Positions 25,848-34,009 of a stretch of 64,000 nucleotides of DNA are shown here, one piece after another. Each line of letters opens with the position of its first letter. Positions within the stretch are counted from its first letter, which is position 1. The notes below the pieces were generated by a model. The model did not search any database. It saw only the letters and a list, made by a program, of their open reading frames with translations, and was not told where the DNA came from. This DNA is from CAYXLI01 sp964464925 (lineage in GTDB: Bacteria; Acidobacteriota; Terriglobia; Bryobacterales; Bryobacteraceae): NCBI GenBank assembly GCA_964464925.1, contig CAYXLI010000007.1, positions 194,069-258,068 of the forward strand. The letters are read 5' to 3'. The translations under genes and the position numbers were made by a program.

Positions 25848-27230
25848 GTGAATCTGAATCGTAGACAATTCGTGTTCGGCGCCGCCGCGGCCGCACTGCC
25901 AGCCTATGCCGCCAAAAAGCCTGCGGCGCCGCCGCCCAATATTGTGCTGGTCGTGGCGGACGATCTTGCCTCGTGGATGCTGGGATGCTACGGGAACAAA
26001 GAGATCAAGACTCCGAACATCGACACGCTGGCACGCAGCGGCATGCGGTTCATCAACAGCTTTGTCTGCACTCCCATCTGTTCGGCAAGCCGCGCTACGC
26101 TGTTCACCGGCCGGATTCCACGGCAGACCGGCGTCTACGACTACCTTGACGAGCACCCGATCGAAAATCCGCCGCAAGGTCAGAAAGAGGTACCTGCTTC
26201 CTTCGCAAACGAGACGATGGTATCGGATATTCTTGCCAGGTCCGGATACAACTGTGGCTACGTGGGCAAGTGGCACCTGGGCAACGATGAGCATCCAGGA
26301 CACGGCTTCACCTGGAGTTACACGATGCGCGGCGGGTCGGGTCCGTATCAGAATCCGACCATGTACCTGAACGGTAAGCCCATAAACGAGCAGGGCTACT
26401 CGACAGAATTAATGACGCGCCGGGCCATCGAGTTCATCGACGCGCAGAGCACGTCCAAGCCGTTCTTTCTGACCGTCGGATATCAGAACCCGCACACCCC
26501 CTACAACGGGCATCCGCAGAAGTATTACGACATGTACGCGAACACAAAGTTCGAGACGGCCGGCTACGAAGCGGCCGCAGCGAACGCGCTTCGCGAGAAG
26601 AACATGCTGAAGGACATCGTCGGCAATCTGCGCAAGTGCGCGGCATCCACAACCGCCCTGGACGACCAGATTCCCGTGCTGCTGCGGCGCCTGCAGGAGC
26701 GCGGCTTTCGGGACAACACGCTGTTCATTTTCACGGGAGACAACGGCTATCTTCTAGGCCGGCATGGGCTGTGGAGCAAGGGACTGGCGTCTAACCCGAT
26801 CAACATGTACGAAGAGGTGATGCAGGTCCCGATGCTGTGGCACTGGCCAGGCCGGATTCCGGCTGAATCGGCGGTGCCCGACCTGGTCAGCTACTACGAT
26901 TTTCTGCCCTCTATTTGTGACCTGGTAGACGCGAGCGTCCCAGACCGGAAGCTATGCGGCCGGAGCTATCTGCCGTTGGCCTTCAGGCAGAAATTGCCGA
27001 AGAAGCAGCCGTGGCCAACAACGGTTTTCGGGGAATTCCGGAACACATTCATGGCCAGAGACCGGCGCTACAAGATTGTGGTCCGCGACGGCTCTGCGGC
27101 GCCGAACGAGATGTACGATGTGATCGCAGATCCCCGCGAGAAGGTGAACCAGTACAATAATCCGCAGTTCATTACGGTAAGGGACCGGCTCCTGGCGGAA
27201 CTGCAGGCGTGGAAGAGCCGGTCGGCATAG
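25848..27230 (+). CDS. Tat-exported sulfatase
   Basis: Hydrolyses sulfate esters, probably of sulfated polysaccharides, outside the cytoplasm. 460 residues from GTG 25848, preceded by GAGAG. The twin-arginine signal is NLNRRQFVFGAAAAALPAYA. The active-site motif C-x-A-x-R occurs as CSASRATLFTGR at Cys78, the residue matured to formylglycine. Other hallmarks are VVADDLASW near the N-terminus (metal Asp pair), YVGKWHLG, and FTGDNGYLLGRHGLWSKG. An anaerobic- or FGE-type maturase is needed and is not encoded here. One base separates its stop from the opposing DUF1080 gene's stop. Confidence 0.92.
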   Translation: MNLNRRQFVFGAAAAALPAYAAKKPAAPPPNIVLVVADDLASWMLGCYGNKEIKTPNIDTLARSGMRFINSFVCTPICSASRATLFTGRIPRQTGVYDYLDEHPIENPPQGQKEVPASFANETMVSDILARSGYNCGYVGKWHLGNDEHPGHGFTWSYTMRGGSGPYQNPTMYLNGKPINEQGYSTELMTRRAIEFIDAQSTSKPFFLTVGYQNPHTPYNGHPQKYYDMYANTKFETAGYEAAAANALREKNMLKDIVGNLRKCAASTTALDDQIPVLLRRLQERGFRDNTLFIFTGDNGYLLGRHGLWSKGLASNPINMYEEVMQVPMLWHWPGRIPAESAVPDLVSYYDFLPSICDLVDASVPDRKLCGRSYLPLAFRQKLPKKQPWPTTVFGEFRNTFMARDRRYKIVVRDGSAAPNEMYDVIADPREKVNQYNNPQFITVRDRLLAELQAWKSRSA

Positions 27231-27231
27231 C

Positions 27232-28347
27232 TTACAGACGCCTGATTTTCATTTCTTTGTACTCAATCCACCGATTGTTCTGGTGGGCTTGCAGCATGAT
27301 GGGTCCTGGAGTCATCCGCTCCACTTCGCGATAGTCGACCACAGTCTCGCCATTGATGCGAACGAGACAATCGCGTTCTTTCACGAAAAGTTGGAACAGG
27401 TACCACTGCTCCGGCTCGATGCGCGGATAGATCGCGCGCTTGTAGTGATAGAGCGAGCCGGTGGGATACACCGCTCCTTCGACATCATGGAGTTGGATCT
27501 CATGATGCTTCCAGGTATTCGTTCCTTCGGCGCGAAAGATGATGCCGCCATTGTGAAACTTACTGCCGCGGATGTAGGTCTGGAACGCGAAATCCCGATA
27601 GTTCTCTTTCGTTGCGAGATAGCCGATATTGTCTGCTCGCAAGACTGACCCGAGCGGCTCCCATTTTGCGTTCCCGTCCGCCACGGTCCACTTGTTCATG
27701 TCATCCGGGCCACTATACAGAATGTCCCAGGTGACCTTTGAGGGCAATCCCTGGATTTTCAGGTTGCGGAAGCGGAGTGGATACGACAGGGACTCTATGC
27801 CTATGTAGCCCGATCGCAGGCGGTACCGCAGTTCAGGAACGCTTTCCACATCCAGCTTTTGTACTTGCTCGCCATTGATCCAGACCTCCAGAGAGGGCCA
27901 ATCCATACGCACACGCAGCGTGTTCCACTCGCCCTTGTTCTTCACGTTCACCTTCGATGGGGCAATCAATGGGAACACAGCGCCTACGGATTCCGGCCTG
28001 GGCCGCTCATCCTGTTGATGGAAGAGGTTGATCTTAAAGCCGCACCAGGTGTTCCGGCCATGCTCTGGAGCGTGAAAATAGATACCGGAGTTCGCCCAAC
28101 CTTTCACGAAAAAATCGCATTCGAAATCGAAATTTTCGAATTGTTTTTCGCTACGAAGCCAAGTGGGAAAGTTCGAGCCTTCATGAATGACGATGGCTCC
28201 ATCTTGCACATAGAAAGCACTTTCCGGCCCGTCCTGAATGGACCAGCCGGAAAGCGTTTTTCCGTCGAAGAGAGAAGACTTTGAAGGAGTCGGCGCCGCA
28301 GCAAGAGCGGCGGCCATAGGAAGAGTTGAGAAAGTGCGGCGAGTCAT
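27232..28347 (-). CDS. Exported protein with two DUF1080 (3-keto-disaccharide hydrolase-like) domains
   Basis: 371 residues. A Tat-like signal (MTRRTFSTLPMAAALAAAP) precedes two concanavalin-like jellyroll modules. The first (residues ~25-205) has SLFDGKTLSGWSIQDGP, GIYFHAPEHG and YIGIESLSYPLRFRNLKI. The second (~206-371) has NKWTVADGNAKWEPLGSVL, GGIIFRAEGTN and GPIMLQAHQNN, ending in IEYKEMKIRRL. DUF1080 domains act on or bind 3-keto sugars and glycans. It faces the sulfatase gene, a sensible pairing for exported glycan breakdown. Confidence 0.85.
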   Translation of the reverse strand: MTRRTFSTLPMAAALAAAPTPSKSSLFDGKTLSGWSIQDGPESAFYVQDGAIVIHEGSNFPTWLRSEKQFENFDFECDFFVKGWANSGIYFHAPEHGRNTWCGFKINLFHQQDERPRPESVGAVFPLIAPSKVNVKNKGEWNTLRVRMDWPSLEVWINGEQVQKLDVESVPELRYRLRSGYIGIESLSYPLRFRNLKIQGLPSKVTWDILYSGPDDMNKWTVADGNAKWEPLGSVLRADNIGYLATKENYRDFAFQTYIRGSKFHNGGIIFRAEGTNTWKHHEIQLHDVEGAVYPTGSLYHYKRAIYPRIEPEQWYLFQLFVKERDCLVRINGETVVDYREVERMTPGPIMLQAHQNNRWIEYKEMKIRRL

Positions 28348-28373
28348 GGCTCAGCCGCTATTTTATGCCAGCG

Positions 28374-28889
28374 TCATGCCAAGCCGGGTGCGGCGCCCGC
28401 AATCTGGATACGTAATGACTCCACGCAACCGAGCACCGGTCGCGCGTCTACGTTACTGAGCCCGATGGTATGCAGGAGGAGGCGGAGATGAATCCTCAAG
28501 AGCGCGAGAGTAAACGTGATCCGCTGCCGGAAAAGATTGGAGGCGAGATCAGGGCGCTCTTCAGTCGCATAAACCAAGAGCATCTTCCCTGCCAAGTGCA
28601 AACGCTGGAAATCGGCGGTGAGACTTCGCAGGTACGCGCGGAAGATGCGACGGCGTTCGCGCCGCAGCTTTCGGATAGTAGACATGTTTTGTCCCGCCTG
28701 TACCGCAAGGAAGTCATAATCATCGTGAGCAAGCAACCGCAGCATGGGGCGATACTTGTCGATCGAGAATTCATCCAACCAGTCCGGATCGCAAGCAGTA
28801 ACCGCGTGCGGAGTAACCAGCCGGCGCAGCAGCAAAAGAACTCCGAGCGTCAATACCGACATCGTGCCGAGCATCGCAATCAAGTTCAC
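28374..28889 (-). CDS. Hypothetical membrane-anchored protein (171 aa)
   Basis: Starts at GTG 28889 behind GAGGA. One N-terminal membrane helix (NLIAMLGTMSVLTLGVLLLL) is followed by a basic, helical, probably cytoplasmic domain: DEFSIDKYRPMLRLLAHDDYDF, then a stretch rich in Arg (STIRKLRRERRRIFRAYLRS). I recognise no domain. The gene is followed, in transcription order, by nothing on its strand for 26 bases before the DUF1080 gene. It shares strand with the next gene upstream (28997-29776). Confidence 0.6.
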   Translation of the reverse strand: MNLIAMLGTMSVLTLGVLLLLRRLVTPHAVTACDPDWLDEFSIDKYRPMLRLLAHDDYDFLAVQAGQNMSTIRKLRRERRRIFRAYLRSLTADFQRLHLAGKMLLVYATEERPDLASNLFRQRITFTLALLRIHLRLLLHTIGLSNVDARPVLGCVESLRIQIAGAAPGLA

Positions 28890-28996
28890 GCAGGTTCCTC
28901 CTCAGTTCTATTAACTATAGACGACAAATGTACTACGTTGCAAACATTTTTTGGAAAATTGGGAATCGATATGGCCCATTCGGATTAATCCGAGGA

Positions 28997-29776
28997 CTAC
29001 TTCTTGGCGCTATTCTGTAAAGTCGTGTTAATCGAGTCCAAGTGACCTAAAAGACGGCGCTCCTGCTCTTCGGTCCATACGGGCGCGCCGGCCTTCGTCA
29101 TTACCAGATCGCCCTCCGGGGTTAATCGCATGAGCCAGATCAACAGACATACAACGCCGAATGTCATGAGGGCTACGTTCAAAAGCTCAGTCGCGGAACT
29201 CCCCATGTAAATCCGGAGCAGGCGCGCGGATACCTGGATAAACAAGTAACAGGCAAACAGGGACGAGTGCAATATGACATTTCGGCTCAAGGGAACTGGG
29301 AAGTATAAGAGAAAACCCGAGATCAGCAGGACGACCAACAGAATGCTGCAGTAGAGAAACTGTTCCGTCGTGAAATAGCTCTCTAGAATCGGAGATTTAC
29401 TTCCTTCGCTCGACCAGCGCACAAAGAGTGTGATCCCGCTCAACACAACAGCGGCAACGACGCTCCAAGGCAGAAGTCGCCGGCCGAGGCGGGCAATCTC
29501 TGCTCGATCTTTGAGGACCAGAGTGTACACTTCCGAGATGGCCAAAAATGCGCCCAGGATGAGCACCGGTTGCGAGGCAAAATAAAAGTACGCGTACGCG
29601 TCCGTACCATATCTAATGGCTGAACGAACTAAGCTAACAACCAACTGGAGAACAATATAGGTGGCGAAAAAGCGGTACCGGAGCAGTAATCCGTCACGCC
29701 ACAGTTTCGCGGTCAGCACGGCGTATAATGCCGTTTGCACTGCCGATAGGAAATCGGTGATCTGGATACTCGTCAT
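28997..29776 (-). CDS. Hypothetical seven-helix membrane protein
   Basis: 259 residues with about seven membrane segments, ending in a short soluble tail (VWTEEQERRLLGHLDSINTT). The sequence FLYCSILLVVLLISGFLLYF and the C-terminal LMTFGVVCLLIWLMRL are clear helices. I do not recognise the family; the layout resembles unnamed acidobacterial membrane proteins. A likely -10 (TATGAT on the minus strand near 29807) lies upstream of the ATG at 29776. Position between the small exported peptide and the 171-residue protein, all on the minus strand, suggests a possible three-gene unit. Confidence 0.6.
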   Translation of the reverse strand: MTSIQITDFLSAVQTALYAVLTAKLWRDGLLLRYRFFATYIVLQLVVSLVRSAIRYGTDAYAYFYFASQPVLILGAFLAISEVYTLVLKDRAEIARLGRRLLPWSVVAAVVLSGITLFVRWSSEGSKSPILESYFTTEQFLYCSILLVVLLISGFLLYFPVPLSRNVILHSSLFACYLFIQVSARLLRIYMGSSATELLNVALMTFGVVCLLIWLMRLTPEGDLVMTKAGAPVWTEEQERRLLGHLDSINTTLQNSAKK

Positions 29777-29859
29777 TTAGCGAACACCGTTGGGTCTTTC
29801 TTATCATACTATCGGCAGCATTCGGCCTTATCGTCGTGCTGACGCCAAACCTCGTCCAC

Positions 29860-30051
29860 TTATCGTTTGGCTAGCGAAGCATCGCAGGGGTAGCAAGAGG
29901 GAAGCGGGTTGTCCTTCACGGACTTCGTCATATGAACCGCCACCGAGGCCTCGCAGGGGAAGCAGGAGGGCAGTGGATTATCCTTGGTGGTCTTTGCCAC
30001 GATGCCAAACGGCACCATCAGAGTGAGAACAATGAGAGCTTTCTTAAACAT
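29860..30051 (-). CDS. Small exported peptide with duplicated Cys-x-x-Cys motif
   Basis: 63 residues from ATG 30051, with GGAAGG eight bases upstream (an in-frame ATG at 30057 is an alternative). The N-terminus MFKKALIVLTLMVPFGIVA is a signal peptide. The short mature part holds the same block twice: KDNPLPSCFPCEASVA and KDNPLPSCYPCDASLA, about 22 residues apart. The two DNA copies differ at many third codon positions while the peptide is nearly identical, which points to selection on the protein. Each copy offers a Cys-x-x-Cys pair for a disulfide or metal. Function is unknown. Confidence 0.65.
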   Translation of the reverse strand: MFKKALIVLTLMVPFGIVAKTTKDNPLPSCFPCEASVAVHMTKSVKDNPLPSCYPCDASLAKR

Positions 30052-30243
30052 GAGCATATCCTTCCAGAGTTTTAGTTTGTGTCCGCGAGGACTTCAGGAA
30101 CAGGTTACGCCGGCTGATACAGCGGCCGGTGAGATCGGCTACAAGTTTTCTGCTATTGGAACTAAGGGGAAACATTTCTAAACTCTTTATTGCCACTGCC
30201 GATAAGAATCGGATGTAGTGTATGATCGATACAGGTTTTCCCT

Positions 30244-30702
30244 ATGCCTGATGCCCGCATGAAGGGGACCCTGGAGCGAGGTGCCGTCGCGGATGTATAC
30301 CGCAACAGTCTCGCCCGCATCCCCACACTGTTCGGCCGCCTGGTCTATCTGACCCGGCTTCGTTGCATTGACACCGGACGGTATGAACACGCTGGTCTCG
30401 CTCAGATCTTCGGAGAAAACGAAGCAGATAAAGCGCTGCGCAAACAGCACACCATGACATTTCAGTCGTGGTTGAACCTGTCTTCCCGGGAACAGATGGC
30501 GGACCTGCAGAGTTATCTGCAGTCACTTGGGACAAACCGCCGCACCACTCTCGATACGTGGCAGAAACTTGGGCCGTACCGGAACCTTGTGCCCGCGAGT
30601 GCGGCAGTGGAGGAAAAGTCGCTATTTGTAGCGGACGTCGAGAGCTTGCTTCGCTCGCTTACGGCCGAGGTCGGACTCGTTTGGCGGGATCCCAGCGCAT
30701 AG
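30244..30702 (+). CDS. Hypothetical protein (152 aa)
   Basis: A soluble, mostly helical 152-residue protein. It starts MPDARMKGTLERGAVADVYRN and contains ARIPTLFGRLVYLTRLR, FGENEADKALRKQHTMTF and SSREQMADLQSYLQSLG. I recognise no characterised domain, although proteins with this pattern seem familiar from other acidobacteria. A TATGAT hexamer lies 17 bases before the ATG (30221-30226). Its 3' end overlaps the convergent regulator gene by 44 bases. Confidence 0.6.
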   Translation: MPDARMKGTLERGAVADVYRNSLARIPTLFGRLVYLTRLRCIDTGRYEHAGLAQIFGENEADKALRKQHTMTFQSWLNLSSREQMADLQSYLQSLGTNRRTTLDTWQKLGPYRNLVPASAAVEEKSLFVADVESLLRSLTAEVGLVWRDPSA

Positions 30703-31441
30703 CCATTCCAACTACCTGACCGATTATGTCGACTTCTTGCGGATAGGCGAATGCTTGCGGTGGGCTATATGACGCGGGGTGCGGCAAAGCAATGAGTTGT
30801 TCACCTTCATGGCTGCACCAGGCACATAGAAATCCGCCCCGGTGCTCCAGAAAATAAATCGGCCGCTCAAACTCGCTGCCCCAGATGCCGTTTATAATCT
30901 TGCGCTTAGTCTCGTCAATCATGACGAATGCCCCAGGTTGCAGGAGTGGATACATGAACCAGTCATCCACCCCAATGTATCCATATCGATGATTCTTCAG
31001 ATCGAGGCCGTTTAGCACCATTAAGGGCAATTTGCCCCACCGTTGAATGGCACGGCTAAGGTATGTAGTCTTCTTAACATCGATGCCGGGGTCCATGGCG
31101 ACCGGCATCAGAATCTCTCCATTGCCGGCTCCTTGAAATCCAATCGTATGCGTGCGGGCTATTTCGATTGAAGACGCATCACCCGGGATCTGCGCAAGGT
31201 CCACGCCGTACCACTCCAGCACCTCGGAGATATCCAGGCGATAGATGGCGCACAGGGAGTACATCTTATAGATTGAGGGGACAATTCCCTTGTTCTCAAT
31301 CTCATGAAGGCGGCTGATCCCGATCTCGTACTCGCTGTTATTCCGCCGGGTAGCAATCTGTTTGCTCGCGTCTTCTACGTCGCGATACCGCAGATTCAGA
31401 TCTCCCCGACGGCGTTTCAACCGTAGGCCTGGACCCTCCAT
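30659..31441 (-). CDS. XRE-family DNA-binding regulator with LexA/S24-like C-terminal domain
   Basis: About 260 residues from ATG 31441; an in-frame ATG at 31498 would add 19 residues and lies nearer the promoter. The N-terminal part (residues ~5-75: LRLKRRRGDLNLRYRDVEDA, SRLHEIENKGIVPSIYKMYS) is a helix-turn-helix of the Cro/CI type. The C-terminal part (HRYGYIGVDDWFMYPLLQPG, AFVMIDETKRKIINGIWGSE) resembles the beta-rich S24/LexA fold, here without an obvious Ser-Lys protease dyad. It probably represses a local target set. It converges with the 152-residue gene and diverges from ubiX. Confidence 0.75.
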   Translation of the reverse strand: MEGPGLRLKRRRGDLNLRYRDVEDASKQIATRRNNSEYEIGISRLHEIENKGIVPSIYKMYSLCAIYRLDISEVLEWYGVDLAQIPGDASSIEIARTHTIGFQGAGNGEILMPVAMDPGIDVKKTTYLSRAIQRWGKLPLMVLNGLDLKNHRYGYIGVDDWFMYPLLQPGAFVMIDETKRKIINGIWGSEFERPIYFLEHRGGFLCAWCSHEGEQLIALPHPASYSPPQAFAYPQEVDIIGQVVGMAMRWDPAKRVRPRP

Positions 31442-31524
31442 GGTATGATGCTCGCCGGTACTGGAGCGGAAAGTATCTCGTAGCACCCTTTCAGGCATTT
31501 GGGTGGGTGGTAAACCGCACTCGA

Positions 31525-31554
31525 ATTATACCGGGCTTCAGGCTGCGGGATCAA
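31525..31554 (-). promoter_or_regulatory. Promoter of the XRE regulator gene
   Basis: On the minus strand a perfect TATAAT (31530-31525) is preceded, 18 bases upstream, by TTGATC (31554-31549), which matches four of six -35 positions. This would start transcription near 31518. Just beyond the -35 lies a 16-base imperfect palindrome at 31573-31588 (GTTC-c-GAATTC-a-GAAC), a possible operator in the shared gap with ubiX. Confidence 0.55.
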
Positions 31555-31612
31555 CCGCCCGGGGGTAGTTTTGTTCCGAATTCAGAACAGACGTTAACGG
31601 AGTTGGTGAAAT

Positions 31613-32194
31613 TTGAAAATTGTCGTCGGAGTATCGGGAGCAAGCGGATCGATCTACGGGTTCCGGTTGCTTCAAAAACTGCGCCAGCGGGACGGTGTCG
31701 AGGTCCATCTCATTCTTACTCGGTCAGGCGAAAAGACCGGCTTCCTCGAAATCGGAGCCAAGGCCGCCGATTGGAAATCACTCTCAGATTTTTCCTATCC
31801 CCTTGAGGACATAGGATGCCGCCTCGCCTCAGGCAGTTTCAGAACCGATGGTATGGTCATCGCTCCATGCTCCATACATTCCATGTCGGCCATTGCCGCC
31901 GGAATTAGCAACAATCTTTTGGTCCGCGCCGCCGACGTCACTCTTAAGGAACGCCGCAAACTCATTCTTATGGTGCGCGAATCTCCGTTTCATCTGGGGC
32001 ATTTGCGTACAATGGTTTCGTTATCGGAAATGGGAGCCATCATCGCCCCGCCAATTCCCGGTTTCTACCATCAGCCAAAGACGATTGAGGATCTCGTGGA
32101 TCATAGTGTTGACCGGGTACTGGATCTTCTGGGACTTCCGGTGCCGGAGGCTCGGCGATGGGATGGTCCGGAACCAAACAACGGCCCGGGTTAG
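31613..32194 (+). CDS. ubiX: UbiX flavin prenyltransferase
   Basis: Makes prenylated FMN, the cofactor of UbiD decarboxylases, from FMN and dimethylallyl phosphate. 193 residues from TTG 31613, preceded by GGAG. Family motifs: the N-terminal VVGVSGASGSIYGFRLLQ, the phosphate-binding APCSIHSMSAIAAGISNNLL, and LMVRESPFHLGHLRTMVSLS, with the ending PKTIEDLVDHSVDRVLDLLG. The UbiD of this window (20920) is a likely client. The stop TAG is also the first half of the TAGAAT in front of pheA. Confidence 0.93.
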   Translation: MKIVVGVSGASGSIYGFRLLQKLRQRDGVEVHLILTRSGEKTGFLEIGAKAADWKSLSDFSYPLEDIGCRLASGSFRTDGMVIAPCSIHSMSAIAAGISNNLLVRAADVTLKERRKLILMVRESPFHLGHLRTMVSLSEMGAIIAPPIPGFYHQPKTIEDLVDHSVDRVLDLLGLPVPEARRWDGPEPNNGPG

Positions 32195-32197
32195 AAT
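32192..32197 (+). promoter_or_regulatory. -10 element of pheA, overlapping the ubiX stop codon
   Basis: TAGAAT at 32192-32197 lies 7 bases before the pheA GTG (32205). Its first three bases are the ubiX stop codon. No Shine-Dalgarno fits in GGTTAGAATCTAGGCA. A leaderless pheA transcript is inferred. Confidence 0.4.
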
Positions 32198-32204
32198 CTA
32201 GGCA

Positions 32205-33056
32205 GTGCCCAAACAGAAACGTGTTGCTTTCCAGGGCGAACGCGGCGCGTTCAGCCAGGTAGCGATCCATCAACTTCTCGGAGAGCGTGCCGAGGTAGTC
32301 CCTTGCCAGTGGTTCGACGTCGTATTCCGGACGCTGGCCGCAGGCGACGCCGACGCCGCCGTCATTCCGATCGAGAACACGCTACATGGTTCTGTTCATG
32401 AGAATTATGATCATCTGCTGAACTTCGGGATGCCGATTGTAGGAGAGACACAGGTACGCATCTCCCACACGCTCATTGCATGCCCCGGCGTGAGCCTGAA
32501 GCAGATCAAAACAGTCTACTCGCACCCGGTCGCGCTGAACCAGTGCCAGAAATTCTTCGCCGAAAACCCGCAGTTCGAGCGGGCGACGTTCTACGACACG
32601 GCCGGCAGTGTCAAGATGATCATGCAGGAAAAACGCCAGGATGCTGCGGCGATTGCAGGAGCGATCGCAGCCGAAACGTACGGCGCCAGGATTCTCAAGC
32701 GTAATTTGGAGGACGACAAGGGGAACTTCACTCGATTCTTTCTGCTTAGGCCGCCCGGAAGCAAACCAGATCAGCCGAACGCGAAGCACTGGAAGACTTC
32801 GCTCGCCTTCACGGTGAGGAATTCACCGGGAGCGCTCTTCCGGGCACTCGCCACGCTTGCGCTCCGGGACATCAGCCTGACTAAAATCGAGTCCCGACCG
32901 CTCCGTGGAAAGCCATTCGAGTATCTCTTTTACGTGGATTTTCTAGGGAAGGCCGACGAGGAGCGGAGCCAGAAAGCGCTAGGGCATCTCGCGGAATTGG
33001 CCGACTCACTGCACGTGCTCGGAACGTATCCTCGGTGGGAACCGCCGCGCCGATGA
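32205..33056 (+). CDS. pheA: Prephenate dehydratase
   Basis: Converts prephenate to phenylpyruvate for phenylalanine synthesis. 283 residues from GTG 32205. The catalytic lobes show VAFQGERGAFSQVA, IPIENTLHGSVHENYD and the TRF motif (GNFTRFFLL). The C-terminal ACT domain carries GALFRALATLALRDISLTKI and the ESRP phenylalanine-binding motif, so feedback inhibition by Phe is expected. No chorismate mutase domain is fused. Confidence 0.95.
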   Translation: MPKQKRVAFQGERGAFSQVAIHQLLGERAEVVPCQWFDVVFRTLAAGDADAAVIPIENTLHGSVHENYDHLLNFGMPIVGETQVRISHTLIACPGVSLKQIKTVYSHPVALNQCQKFFAENPQFERATFYDTAGSVKMIMQEKRQDAAAIAGAIAAETYGARILKRNLEDDKGNFTRFFLLRPPGSKPDQPNAKHWKTSLAFTVRNSPGALFRALATLALRDISLTKIESRPLRGKPFEYLFYVDFLGKADEERSQKALGHLAELADSLHVLGTYPRWEPPRR

Positions 33057-33166
33057 GCGCCAAGCGTAAGCTGTGCTGAAATCTTGGGGTGCGTTGGTAA
33101 GAACGCCGCACCCCTCGTATCGACCAATCCTGCCGACTTCTCTGCCCCCTAAGTCTCTGCGCCGGA

Positions 33167-34009
33167 CTAGCCGCGCAGCGATTTCATGAGGTTGATTCCC
33201 ATATTGATATCCGCGGCGCGCTTCTCGGTGTCTTCGACGCCTTCGCGCTCTACGTTCACCGTACCCCTGTAACCTACCTGCTTCAGTTTGGCCACAAACT
33301 GTTCCATTCCGACGGCACCTTCGCCCAAAGGCTTCTCCGTCCCTAAAGCGTTCGGGGCATCCTTCGGAGGCCACTCGCCATCTTTTGCATGGACGGAAAT
33401 GATGTTCGGACCAAGGACGCTGAGCGCCTGAATCGGGTCGCCGGTACCGTAAAGGATCATGTTGGCAGGATCGAAGTTGATTCCAATGTTAGGCCTGTTT
33501 ACATCCTTCAGGAACTTGAGCAGCGTCTCGGCCGGCTCCTGGCCGGTCTCCAGCGCGAAGGTCTGGCCGTGCTTTCCGGCGTAGTCGCAAATCCGCCGCA
33601 CCATCTCACGCACGGTCACGTAATCGGGATCGTCGTGATTCTCAGGAACGAAGCCGATATGGCAAGCAATGCTGCGCACGCCAATCGCCGCCGCGAACTC
33701 GCTTACCTCTTTCGTGCGCGCCTCTCGCTGCTCGCGGCTTGCCGGAGGAATGAACCCTACGGTCTGCTGCACCGTTGGGACATCCGTATAACTCTCTCCC
33801 TCGTAGGAGCAGAACACGGTAACGATCGGGAACTGTTCCGCCTCCATAGCGGCTTTCCAGGCCTGCGCCGCGCCCACGAGCGAAAGACCGCCGGGAATGC
33901 CCAACTGCCCGCATTCAGCCCCAAGTGCCTTTACCTCCCGAATGGTCTGCTGCGGATCGCGTCCCGCCCAGAACATGACTCCGACCGCGAGTTCTCTCAA
34001 TTGCGACAT
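33167..34009 (-). CDS. Sugar phosphate isomerase/epimerase (xylose-isomerase-like TIM barrel)
   Basis: 280 residues from ATG 34009 (MSQLRELAVGVMFWAGRDPQ). It has the AP-endonuclease-2 fold signatures of this family: ACHIGFVPENHDDPDY, FALETGQEPAETLLKFL, GINFDPANMILYGTGDP (metal ligands) and ISVHAKDGEWPP. The gene overlaps the end of the Gfo/Idh/MocA gene by 13 bases, so the two are co-translated. The pair is typical of inositol or rare-sugar oxidation and of 3-keto-sugar pathways; the substrate is not determinable. Confidence 0.88.
   Translation of the reverse strand: MSQLRELAVGVMFWAGRDPQQTIREVKALGAECGQLGIPGGLSLVGAAQAWKAAMEAEQFPIVTVFCSYEGESYTDVPTVQQTVGFIPPASREQREARTKEVSEFAAAIGVRSIACHIGFVPENHDDPDYVTVREMVRRICDYAGKHGQTFALETGQEPAETLLKFLKDVNRPNIGINFDPANMILYGTGDPIQALSVLGPNIISVHAKDGEWPPKDAPNALGTEKPLGEGAVGMEQFVAKLKQVGYRGTVNVEREGVEDTEKRAADINMGINLMKSLRG

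Noticed and set aside
29844..29871. Hairpin GCCAAAC/GTTTGGC as terminator of the small exported peptide gene
   Set aside because: It spans the stop codon with a 14-base loop and has no U-run; more likely a chance repeat.
29860..31498. Peptide quorum-sensing circuit made of the exported peptide and the XRE-like regulator
   Set aside because: The genes are separated by the convergent 152-residue gene, the regulator's C-terminal domain looks S24-like rather than a peptide-binding TPR, and no importer is present.
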